Shown here in pieces: positions 1-10,703 of a DNA stretch of 64,000 bases; the first letter of the stretch is position 1, and each line of letters starts with the position of its first letter. The stretch spans positions 12,260,001-12,324,000 of the forward strand of contig NC_045131.1 in the NCBI RefSeq assembly GCF_007655135.1, given 5' to 3'. A program made the translations under genes and the position numbers. Source of the DNA: Punica granatum. Its lineage: Eukaryota > Streptophyta > Magnoliopsida > Myrtales > Lythraceae. The notes beneath the pieces were generated by a model. The model had not been told where the DNA came from. It made no database searches and saw only the letters and a program-made list of their open reading frames with translations.

Positions 1-154
1 TATGGCGCAGCTTAAATCTACACCTCGGGTTACAAATTTCATCCAAATAGATGGAAAAGTCACATGCCTAGCTAGCTGAGAAAACATTAGAAAGAAATGA
101 AAAATAAAATTACTAATTGAAAAGAAAAGGTCAGAGGATCGGTCAAATCTCTGT

Positions 155-352
155 TTACCCTTTGCAGTCCATCCTGCCGTCAGCCTCCATCCCCTTCAAG
201 AGGTCACCGGGGACCATGTAGACCACCAGCAACTTCAAAGGAGTGCTTGGTGGTGGGAGAACGTTGTCGGCAAACCCTTGTGGGGCTTGATGGTGGTGGG
301 TGGTTACTTGATGAAATATTATGATCTTGTTGTCTGTTTTTTCCTCAGCAAA
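155..352 (-). CDS. possible terminal coding exon or gene remnant, unidentified
   Basis: An open frame of 65 codons on the minus strand ends in TAA at 155-157. Its composition is protein-like. A His-rich patch (THHHQAP) is followed by a Pro-rich patch and then an ordered tail containing LKLLVVYMVPGDLLKGM and ending MDCKG. Upstream the frame meets a stop at 353-355, beside a possible acceptor (CTGAG near 343), so this could be the last exon of a minus-strand gene or an exon left by a decayed one. I do not recognise the family. The next 550 bases upstream are AT-rich, and I could not find a joining exon there. The case rests on composition and an open frame only. Confidence 0.3.
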   Translation of the reverse strand, partial: FAEEKTDNKIIIFHQVTTHHHQAPQGFADNVLPPPSTPLKLLVVYMVPGDLLKGMEADGRMDCKG

Positions 353-355
353 TCA

Positions 356-924
356 ATGAATGTTCATCGATAACAAAAACGAATATAAGGAAAAATGTTC
401 AAGAGAAAGATTATAAAAACATAAAAATATCGCAGATCTATCGGGATCACTACAAAAGAAGATACAATAATAAAATATATTATAATATATATGGATGAAA
501 CTAATTAAAAACGGAAAGCGGGACAACTTTCTGATTCTCCCATTAGAATAGTAGGGATAATTTCTCCATAAAAATGTTGCCCAAAGTTGCCTCCTGTCTC
601 TCGTTTTGATCTGAGGGGTCAATATTATTGTTGCATATATCAAAAAGTGATTTCTATGGAGTCCGCCTTACGAAGCAATACTTAATGTGGCAGCAAAAGC
701 AGAGTCAGATAGGTTTCCCATCAGACATCTTTGCTCTGCTGGTGTCTTAATTAATTGAATCAATGAATGAAACCATCAAAGTCTTAGTGCACACGCGTAA
801 GCAAGTGCTTATTTTCCTAACTTCATAAGGAGAAGCTGAGAATGTCTGTGATCGAAATGCGAGGGCCCCACATATCGAATACAAGCTATAAGGACGTACG
901 CACAAGTCCCGAATGAGGAACAAG
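356..924. other. non-coding stretch, no gene seen
   Basis: The first half is AT-rich and the second half is mixed sequence. Open frames in it are short and have no recognisable protein character. It lies between the possible terminal exon and the left edge of the LTR-like element. Confidence 0.4.
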
Positions 925-3900
925 GCCCGAGTGAGTCAGAACCTCGCGGGAAAGCAGAATAAACGATAAATTGAAATGTCATTTGTTCATACTTGCAAGA
1001 TTGACATCCAAAATCTTATTTCAAATGCGTGGTATCACTTTGTCACGATTAAATAATAATTTGACAATTTAGGATTTATCGATAATTATTTCGTTTGCAA
1101 AATCCCCACAAGACCAATGAGTAAACGCCTTCTTGAATAATTGCTTGAAGCTGCTCAAGTGTTCGGCCTCTAACTTGTCCACACGAATGCATCTATCTCC
1201 AAGGGGTTGCTCCTCCTCGACTTGAAAAAGTCTCCGTGAGTCGCCCACATGATCGGACTATGCTCTCAAGCAAAGGTGTAAAGTCTCCGTGAGTCGCCCA
1301 CACGATCGGACTATGCTCTTGAGCAAAGCTGGAAAAGGCAGTGAACTCCACCCGCAATGAGTGCCCAATGGAAAATCAATTTTCTCCAATCGGACACCAA
1401 CAAGAGATGGCACAGGCTGACTCTTTTTATTCAGCCGTGGGCCTGTCTTCTCTATTTTTTCTCTTGGCTGTGAGTTACCAAATCAACAAATTCGGCCATG
1501 CACTTATATATAATAGTATATCTACTGCATGCACGTGAAATATTTTTCGATCGAGTTATAATGCATACTATTGAAATGTAGGAAAATTTAGACATATGTA
1601 AATTTCATCAAAAAAATTAAGTATATATAACATGCTTCATTACATGTTGATTAGTTTAAGTGAACAAAATCAACAAATATATATTATTAATGGATCATCA
1701 AAATCAATTGACAAAACTTTAATTTAAATTAAATGTAATTGTTGTCCCCAAACTAAAAAAGAAAAAGGTTGATTTACATATAAAAAAAATTCAAAAACAA
1801 TATTAACAATGAATCATACCTCTTATATCATTATTTATTTTAGCTTTCTATCATGTGCACTCAATTACATGAAATAAAATCTCGTTAGGCGATAGTGCTC
1901 ATAAACTAAATTTTGTATCTACAAATATTTAAAATAGTATAAGTTTATCTAACCTGAAATTGACATAATTTATCATTGTAAAGGGTGGAAGATTCACTAT
2001 CTTATCAGATCAATTACATTACCGAAGTACTATGAAGAAGATTTAAACTTGTATCATGGAAGTATTAAGAAATATAAATGTTTAGTTTTTACAAATAGAA
2101 TATATATGTACATATATATTATGAAAACATAATACATTACGTGCTATTAGCTATGAAAATATTCAATAAAGCACAATTTATTAATATTTAAACTAAATAA
2201 ATATTTTCAATATTTTATATATTTTTAAAATTCTTATTAAAGAAGATTATTTATGAATTTTTAATAAGTCTCAAATTTTTTACTTCTACATACTTTTTTC
2301 ACAATATATCATTTAATAAAATTTAATTGTTAAGTTTACATAAGTGTTTTCTAATGAAATATTTACATAATATATTTTGAATTTTTATAGTTTTCATGAT
2401 TATATAAGTAGCACTTTTGAACTACCCAATTCTCAAATAAAACAATTTTCCCTGTATTATTAAAATTTTCAAATATGTATTCTGTATTATTTCATGCAAT
2501 CCTCAAGCTCCAATCCTAACATTCAATATGAGGTATGACAATAGCCAGTTTAAAAAGAAATATATTATAAATCTCTGATTTTCCATGCTAATTTTTATAC
2601 ACACACATATATATATTTATTTAAAGTACTAAAAATTGCATTATTAAAATGATATATACTTATTGTTGGACTTTTGAATAAATTATGCATCAAAACAAAT
2701 GATGAGACAAAAACCCAATTATATTTTCGTTGTATGTAAATGAGAGGGAAAGTACCATAAAATAAAAATAAGACAAATAATACAAGGCCTTGGCATTTGG
2801 TTAATAGCAAGAACAAAATCAAGATAATTGGAATAGAAAAGAGTGAACTTTGTTAAAAATGACCAAAAAAAATCATATACTCGTAATTTTAACATTTTGA
2901 AAAAATAGAAACAAGCAAAACTAATGAATAATTAATATATTTGTGTAAAGTGGGTTTAACTGTATTTTATCTTAATTTTTGTTTTGAGATCTCTGTCACA
3001 TAAATATATATGTGAAAATATAGTAATTGAAATTTCAAAAAATGACTCAATACATAGACACGAGTAGAAAATCCAATTACAAAATCTTGCTTCACCGACC
3101 CAAATATGCATTGGTAAAGAAATATCAATAAGAGTTTGTCCATTCAAATCAAGGGATTGGTTCTTTTTCTTTCATTAAAAATTCCTGAAACTTTATTTAT
3201 ATGTATTCTTTAAAAAAGAAATATTAGAAATATCATCTATGTACTTATCAAAAAAAGAAACACCGGCTCTCTTCCCTCTTTTGTGGCCTTTCTCTTCAAG
3301 AAAATTTGTGGTCTCTGGCTTTTCTCTCCCTCTCTCCTTTCTCCTTTCTTTCCTACAAACTCCAACCAAACCAACTGTTCTTGGCTAGGCTATAACTATC
3401 TCTCCCTCTTCCATTGGAAACTGTACAAGTGGGATACAAATGTAAGATGAATATGCTGATAAATAAATTCTTTTTTACTTGTCTCTTCATTCACCTATAT
3501 TAAATGGCAATTAGAAATCCAAGATCATACAAGCACGTGAAATAAGAATGATATTTCTTCGTCTACTTGAGATTAAATAAGGATTGAAATGGTTGAATAG
3601 CCAAGAAAAATAAAATAGTATCAAGAGTATGCATTAAAGTGAGAGAGACAAGAGACGATTAAATAATCTCGAAACAATGGAAGAGCAAATGATATTATTG
3701 GAATAAAAAGTATGACCTTTGAACAAGGGTTAAACAAAATACCACACATAGAGTATGAAATATTATATCTTCATAAAATTGGATTTTATAGATGTCTAAT
3801 TTTGGTAAGAGATTATTCCGGAATGATTTTCCAAAATATCGAAAATAACACCGTACGACTTCTGCAACCTCGAGTTGCCGCCGTCCCTCTAGCTGGTGTA

Positions 3901-4830
3901 CTGCCATGAAGAACAGCCTACCTGAGGCTGTTTTTGGCCGTGCATCGCCCGCTTGCTGCCTCCCACGACATCATGGTCACTTTGGGTATCTCCTCCCCCG
4001 CCCGTGACCTAGAGCCGTGACTGCAAACAACGTCGAAAGGATGTTTACAGCCACGGGCAACATTGCACGGCGGTTGAACAGCTGCGCACAGCGACGGAAC
4101 AGCGAGGGGAGATCGACCACGAGAAGCCGCGGATCGCCATCCACAGCCCGGTCACAGCTAAGACCACCCGAGAGCTTTTCTTGAACATGAGAACAATTCT
4201 CATATTGTTTTCGACAACGTGTCAATGTACAATTCGATAAAAACGTAATATCTACCAAAACCAAGGCACATTTAGGATATTTAATGGAGGGCAAAGGATA
4301 CCACTGTCAGAAAACGGTACCGAAAACATAGCGGATAAATTAAAATTTTATTCATTCATAGATGCAGTCCAGTCAAGGATCTTATACCGAATGCGTGATA
4401 TCACTTTGTCATAATTAAATAAAACTAGCTTGACAATCCTACTGGGGTTTATCAATAGTTACCTTGTTCGCAAAATCCCCACAAGACCGCCAAGTAATCG
4501 TCTTCTTAAATAATCGCTTGAAGCCGTTCAAGTGTTCGACCTCTAGTTCGTCCACATGAACGGGTCTATCGCCAAGGAGTTGCTCCTCCTCGACTCGAAC
4601 TAGTCTCCATGGTCGCCCACACGATCGTACTATGCTCTCGAGCAAAAGTAGAACGGGCAGTGAACTCCACGTGCAACAAGTGGCCAATGAAAAATCAATT
4701 TTCTCCAATCGGCCACGAGCAAGGGATGGCACAAGCTGACTCTTTTTATTCAGTCGTGCACTAGTCTTCTCTATTTTCTCTCTTGGCCGTGAGTTAACAG
4801 ATCAACAGATTCGGCCATGCACTTATTTAT
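925..4830 (-). mobile_element. decayed, non-autonomous LTR retrotransposon (copia-like LTRs), minus orientation
   Basis: Two direct copies of a roughly 500-bp sequence lie at about 965-1530 and 4325-4830. They match in order through the same landmarks: the sequence around 1025-1050 and 4390-4415, then CAAAATCCCCACAAGACC, then the CGATCGGACTATGCTCT or CGATCGTACTATGCTCT motif, then TCGGCCATGCACTTAT. On the minus strand the 4.3-4.8 kb copy ends in TTCTGACA followed by GTGGTATC, which resembles the end of a 5' LTR and a worn primer-binding site complementary to initiator tRNA-Met. The 2.7-kb interior has no reverse transcriptase, integrase or gag frame; it is AT-rich except for a GC-rich patch at 3860-4170. 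Exact ends and target duplications could not be fixed. The paired repeats are directly visible; the retroelement class is inferred. Confidence 0.5.
1228..1328. repeat. 53-bp tandem duplication inside the left LTR-like repeat
   Basis: AAGTCTCCGTGAGTCGCCCA occurs at 1228 and again at 1281. Each copy is followed by CA(T/C)GATCGGACTATGCTCT and AGCAAAG. The right LTR-like copy has this unit only once, near 4600-4650, so the duplication arose after the two copies separated. Confidence 0.75.
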
Positions 4831-6236
4831 ATATATATATATATATAATATAATATAACATATATCTATATATGTGTTTATATATATTTGCAATTAATCC
4901 TTAGGATTATTTCGCAATTAATTACAATTTGCATACTTGAGTAGTTTATAAAACCACCTGTGAATTATCTCATAACTCACATTAATCTCAAAAGAGAAAA
5001 ATCGTAATGCACTTACTAATAAATAGATGTTAGATATATATAGTAACTTTCCATTTTCAATTAGTTCTTGGCTCAAACACGTTCTATTATTAGTGACTAA
5101 CTAGGTTCATCACTAAATGGCAATGAGACTATAATGTCAAACACCTTAACGTTATCGGAAACTCCTTTTCACAACCAAAAGCACAATTTCCAATAGTACC
5201 TTGGCTCCCAAAGATCATGAGTAGCGTTTAGTAACATATCATGATAATTCAAATATTGGCAAATGTGATATTATGACATTCTGATGAACCCGTGACCATA
5301 TATGCCATGCACCCAAGTCCCTTCATTGCAAATCCCGATCTAACTAAGGTCATGGTCAATGTCAAACCCTATAACCATATGGAGTCTTTGAGCTTCTATT
5401 CATAGATCCATAGAACTTAAACTAGAAACTATTTTCTATTCAAGTCCATTCATCTTGGCCAAGGATTTCCTGATCAAGAATAGAATCCAAACCTATAGGA
5501 TCTTTTCTTGTTTACTTAAGTCAATGAATCTCATTCCGTTTGGACACCTACCTCCATACACAACTACCTAGGACCACCGTCTGCCGGATACCATGCTTGG
5601 CACAAGTATATAAGCGGAGCAAATCCTAATTACCTGTGTATGAGATAATCATGTCACCCCGGGTCTAAGAACTATATGCACTAATACGGTCTAAACAATA
5701 TTTATTGACAATAGTAAAGCACCGCGTGAATATTGTCTACGCATCACAGTTCAACTCTCTTATCTATAAGTGTCAACATGTCTGTCTCAATATTAGATAT
5801 CGAATAGCATGAGATTTATTGCTTCATTTTCATTAGTATCTCTATACTAAACATGGATACAGACTGAGAAGACGATCTATATGGAATGATAGTGCTCAAC
5901 TATGGTTTCTACGACCACGACCACTTTAAAAAAACCTATACCAAAATATTTTATCACCCATATTCTCAACTCTTTGAGAATAAAACATCTGCAAAATACC
6001 TTATGGACACCACTAAATATAAACGTTTATGAATAACAGAATAAATATCATTGCTATAAATAGAAATTATCCAAATACATATATCGGCTCTATGGCATAT
6101 AACTAACAATATGTCGGTTGCATGGACGATTTCCAGCTAGCCCATATATGTTACTTACTCCGTGTTAGTTTAAAGCACACACTAGAAAAAGTAGTCAATC
6201 ACGCGCCAATGAGCTTAATTTAGAAGAGAGAGCATA
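4831..6236. other. non-coding, repeat-like DNA, no gene seen
   Basis: It opens with an (AT)n run at about 4827-4850. The rest is mixed-complexity sequence without long open frames on either strand. The texture at 5280-5960 suggests worn transposon interior, but no protein domain or terminal structure supports naming it. Confidence 0.35.
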
Positions 6237-6385
6237 TACCAACGTGGTTGGCTCAAATGGTTTAGCCCTTGTTTATCTTAAATAAGATTTAGAGTTTGAG
6301 TCTTGTGGACGGAAAAAATCTACTTTGAAAAAGTTTTATCCCTTAATGGGTCAACTTGATTCGACTGAATCAAGATACTTGTAGA
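6237..6385 (+). mobile_element. tRNA-derived SINE, family 1, copy 1 (3' truncated)
   Basis: The copy starts ACCAACGTGGTTGG. Its A-box-like block is TTGGCTCAAATGG and its worn B-box-like block is GAGTTTGAGTC. The family body follows (GTTTTATCCCTTAATGGGTC). It aligns with the copies at 22.69, 48.42, 51.21, 56.53, 61.23 and 62.49 kb. Confidence 0.65.
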
Positions 6386-7960
6386 TATACATCTTAATCT
6401 GATCGAGAAGTTGTTTCCTGCACAAAAGTGCATGATTTAAATGGGTAGTATCACATTGAAAATAAGAAACGATAAGCTTAGCTATAGCAATTTTAATTTG
6501 GGCTTCCAAGTTTCTTTCATCAATTGTGAATGAGAGAGGAAATTTAACCCTCCCCAACTACAATGCGGCTGCGTCATTGATTGCAATTGACTGATGGATG
6601 CAGTAGGAAGAATGAATCCAATTGCGGTTGATGGCCAAACCAATACCTTCGCTTCATCGTCCTGTGGTCCCCTCCTCATAAGAAGCATTTGGTCAGCTTA
6701 TCAACCCCATACGTATCGATCTTTTCTTCCCTCTTTTAGTCTTACGTGACATGTAATAAAAAGGCAGTAGGAAAAATTAGTTGGGGCCCCCATCAATGAA
6801 ATAACCCCGCAATCTCATAGAGACATTACAGCGAAAACTATATAGGATGGGCGGAATCGCGCACGTTCGAATCATAAATAACAGGTATGATGATTGTATA
6901 CGAAATCTGAAGTATGTTATATTCGTTCCGCCTTACGATATCATGATTACTTCCACACTATTATCGGAGAGAGCACGATCATAAATGTTCATTCATTTCT
7001 TATTCTATTGATTTGCCGAGACTTGTTATAAAGCGACGCATAGACACCATGGGTGCAACGACATTAAGGTATGTATAGATGAAAAAGAATGCTAATGACA
7101 TTTTCACCGTTTAGAAATGTAGCAAGACACTTGTATCATTGGAATATGATATTCCTGCGCGTAACTTGTACATCTGCTGATCATATTCAAACATTTGATC
7201 TTATATTGAGTATCAGTTCATATATTTGGTTTGAACATGCTGCCTTTCTAAATGATAGTACTTCAGATTCACGAGTCCTGATGATGCCCCAGGGACCCAT
7301 TCATAACAGTTCCGTGGGCCAATCGTATCGGCTAGTTACTAAACACATATATACCAGGATTCGGATAGTTCGGATAGCAACGCTCGTAGTACGTCCATGT
7401 AATGCAAAATCTCATATAAGCACACGGAAGGCGATCCACACCCATAGATAGCAGAATCCCTATTATCTAAATTATGTTAGATGAAAGCGTCAATACTTGC
7501 ATCTAAAGTGACATCTTTCCATCTCTTTTGACGGAAAAACAGACTACCCTTCATGGTATATTTGTGATTTTGTGATAATTGAAAGTTCGGAGGAGTGTTT
7601 GCCCCTAATTCAATAATTCACGGGTGGATAGGTTCTTTTTTCGATTTACAAAAAAAAAAAAAAGGCCCATTGACCTATTATTACAAGAAAATGGGAAAGA
7701 AAGATGAATAAAGAGCTATTGGTGATTTTCTCACAAAGTATCGAATATGTAATTTCATTATTAGCAGATGGGAGAGTGCATTAATTTTTGGATAGGGTTA
7801 AAGATGCATGCAAGTAGGGACAGACTAGACCGAGGAAAGGACAGGAATAACCCAGGAGCCAAACACCACCCAAAGAAAGTTTCGATGCAAACGAAGCTCA
7901 CAAATCTCAACAACAAACGAGCGAACACACACCGCCCTTCTTCCTCCTCCTCCTTCCTCT
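6386..7960. other. intergenic DNA upstream of the acyl carrier protein gene
   Basis: No convincing gene. The longest open frame (7089-7451, +) is low in complexity signals and lacks recognisable motifs. A poly(A) run lies at about 7650-7662. The last part is the promoter region of the acyl carrier protein gene. Confidence 0.4.
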
Positions 7961-7965
7961 TCTTC

Positions 7966-7974
7966 TATATATAA
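7966..7974 (+). promoter_or_regulatory. TATA box of the acyl carrier protein gene
   Basis: TATATATAA lies about 130 bases before the start codon at 8104. It sits just after a CT-rich stretch and is followed by a CT-rich leader typical of highly expressed plant genes. Confidence 0.55.
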
Positions 7975-8103
7975 CCTTCTCCCATCCCATCCATCCCAGC
8001 CTTCTCCCCCTGCACGCATTTCTCGTTCCTCTCTTCCTTCCTCTCTCTATCTCTCTGTGTGTGTTTGTGTGTGCCCTCTCAGATCTCTCTTGGCGATTCC
8101 CAC

Positions 8104-9963
8104 ATGGCCTCTGTGACCGGAACCTCTGTTCGATTGAGCTCTGTTTCGTGCAATCTGAAGCAGACCCAGGTGAGCTCTCATCTTCAATGTTGTCGGGCTT
8201 TCCTTTGATTTGATTTTTTGATGTTCGATTCTCTCTCTCTCTCTCTCTTTTTTCCTCCCCTCTTTTGTTGTCGAAAGGACCCCTTTCTTGATCTCGGCTG
8301 TTGTTTTTGCATTCGTTCTTGTTGGTTTCTTAGAATGTGTTGTGGCTCCGGTCAGTCTTGAGCCCTCTTGGAGATGTGTTTGATGGATGGGTTCCGGCAG
8401 TTCGGCTCTGGATGTTGCTATATATCGAACGTGTCGAGATATTGTGAAATGAATTGGGCCTTGTTCAGAGAAGAAAATTGGTGTGATTGATCAGCACTGG
8501 ATGATGTAATCTAAGTTGAGAACATTTGTTAGAGCCCGTTAGTGATGAGCTTATTAAGGGCTGTTTGGATAGGATCGTTATATATTTCAGAGTGATCTCG
8601 AAAGAAAGTTGATTTTTCAGCAAATTAAAATCGTCATTTTTAAAGATTGACATCTCGAAAGTTTTCAGCTAAGCTAAAAAGTTTTGCCATTTTTTGGTGG
8701 TCGGGAAGGGAACAGAATGAAATCACAACGCATATTCGTCAGTGATTTGTGGCTTTGCCCTTAAAATTCTATCATGATTTCAGGACCGGCGATTGCGTCA
8801 ATCCATATGACTCCCACTCGTTCGTCTCCACAAACTGGGAATTTTATCAATCTCTCGGCCACGTGCGAGGAATAATGTAAACGTATTAGTAGACATTTAT
8901 CTTTCAGTCAGTGGCCCTTCAGAATTTATTGTGATCAATTCATAATTGCTTCGCTTTGGCAGTTGTGCATAAGTAATCAATCCTATTGGGAACAGATGAT
9001 CATGCTTCTCTTCACTTTTCCATTTTAACCATAATCTGAAGTCCTTGGCAGTGGCTGCTCTTGTTCTTTTACTTACTGGATATCGGAGATATCTTTTCTT
9101 GTCATAGCTAGAACGTTTCTACACATTCTGATATCGACTTAACCCGTTGTATTGTCAAATTTCTGGGCAGGTGACTGGCGCTGGAATCTCAGGCTCCGCA
9201 TCAGCCTTCTTTCCAGTTAATGGAAGAAGCTTTCCATCCCTTAAATCGCGCCGTTTCCAGATTTCATGTGCGGTATGAATTCCTCTGCACTGTGTTTCAT
9301 GTCACGTCAACCAAAATTGCTTCACGAATTGTTCTTCATTCGCCCTATCTTTCTTCATTGATCTTTTCCCTCAAACAATCATCTTTCTCGATTCATTTTG
9401 TATCCATGTTATTCACTAATGAGAAAGTTCATTCGCATTTTCTGGACAGGCCAAACCAGAGACAGTGAAAAAGGTGTGCGAGATAGTGAAGAAGCAGCTG
9501 GCACTTCCAGATGATTCTGCTGTGACTGGAGAGTCGAAGTTCGCTGCACTTGGAGCTGATTCTCTTGACACGGTACTTCCTCTGAATATAAACACGTATC
9601 TATATATATGCATTATATGATGAGTTGTTTTGGTACAGTGGAATAGAATGTATAAGCCATTCCACTGCATTAGAAATTCGTATGCTGCTATCCCATTCCA
9701 TTTTAATGTCATTCCACTCGCTTATCATTCTCTTGGCATGATTTCTATATTGTTATCGACTTTTAAAACTCGACTCACTTCTCCTCCAGTTTTCATGTTC
9801 TTCTTAGCTTACTTATACTTCTAACACTCCCTCTCAGGTTGAGATTGTGATGGGGCTGGAAGAGGAATTCGGGATCAGCGTGGAGGAAGAGAGCGCCCAG
9901 AGCATCACCACCGTCCAGGAAGCCGCCGACATGATCGAGAAGCTTAAGCAGAAGGCCGCTTAA
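8104..9963 (+). CDS. ACP: plastid acyl carrier protein precursor
   Basis: The gene encodes a type II fatty acid synthase acyl carrier protein of 138 residues. The holo-protein carries growing acyl chains on a 4'-phosphopantetheine arm in the plastid stroma. Four exons were read from GT-AG borders: 8104-8169, 9171-9272, 9450-9572 and 9838-9963 (22, 34, 41 and 41 codons, all phase 0). The first 55 or so residues are rich in Ser, Arg and small residues and look like a chloroplast transit peptide, ending near [13 protein letters not shown]. The mature domain contains the prosthetic-group site GADSLDT, whose Ser is the attachment residue. Acidic helix II follows ([18 protein letters not shown]), and the protein ends EKLKQKAA. 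The intron just before the mature domain is the usual place for plant ACP genes. A polyadenylation-like AATAAA lies at 10129-10134. Family assignment is firm; the isoform number is not assignable. Confidence 0.96.
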
Positions 9964-10703
9964 AAATCAGTCTTTCCGTCCTATCATTTGTTTAGAGGGT
10001 CAAATCGATTTACATTTAAGAGATGTAGCACTTTGTTTTCGGAACTATCTTAAGTTTATGCAAAACTTCTGCTCTTAAGAGATCTTCAAAGTTAATTGTA
10101 TTTTGCCCAGAGGGCATCCCATATTTGGAATAAACAGATTCTATACGCCAATTTGTCTTCACCAAAGTCGATGATAATTGCCCAATTTGGGCACGAGAAT
10201 CAAACTCATGTGCTCAATGTGGGAGTGGGACTCATCTTACCTTTCAAGCTCCAACTACAATGTACGGATCTACATCAACATCGCAATTCTTAATTAATGT
10301 TGAGGCTAAAATTTTGCTATCGGACTCGGTAATCTGCTCTATGATCTCTCTACTGTCATGGCAGAAGGGAGGACTTTCATGATTCAAGTATAAGACGTGG
10401 AATTGGCTTCGATAAGGTAGAATCTCAACGAGGAACATCTCAAATGGGACATGAAAATGAAGTACAAGTTACACTTAGATTATACAAAGCTGGGCCAGCA
10501 TATATTATAAGCTGTAAGATTGGCTCTACAGTACTCGAGCTCCCATGGGTCGAGCTTCAGGGCTTGTTCCGGGAATTCAGATTCATTACCGCCATTCTCG
10601 AAGCAGAACCTTCACCAAAAGATGAGAGGAGAGGGGAATGAATAGACTAGCAAGAAGAAAATAATCCGGGAAAGATTTACGAGCCATACCAATTGCAGTA
10701 AAT
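9964..10703. other. convergent intergenic region between ACP and RUNKEL genes
   Basis: The 3' flanks of two genes on opposite strands meet here. It contains the ACP 3' region with AATAAA at 10129-10134. Short open frames (10096-10293 and 10444-10641, +) show no recognisable protein features and lie where both untranslated regions are expected. Confidence 0.5.

Noticed and set aside
3977..4294. 105-residue minus-strand frame in the LTR element
   Set aside because: Long frames are expected by chance in the GC-rich island. No gag, zinc knuckle or protease motif is seen.
7089..7451. 120-residue plus-strand frame
   Set aside because: No recognisable motif, no splice partners and intergenic composition.
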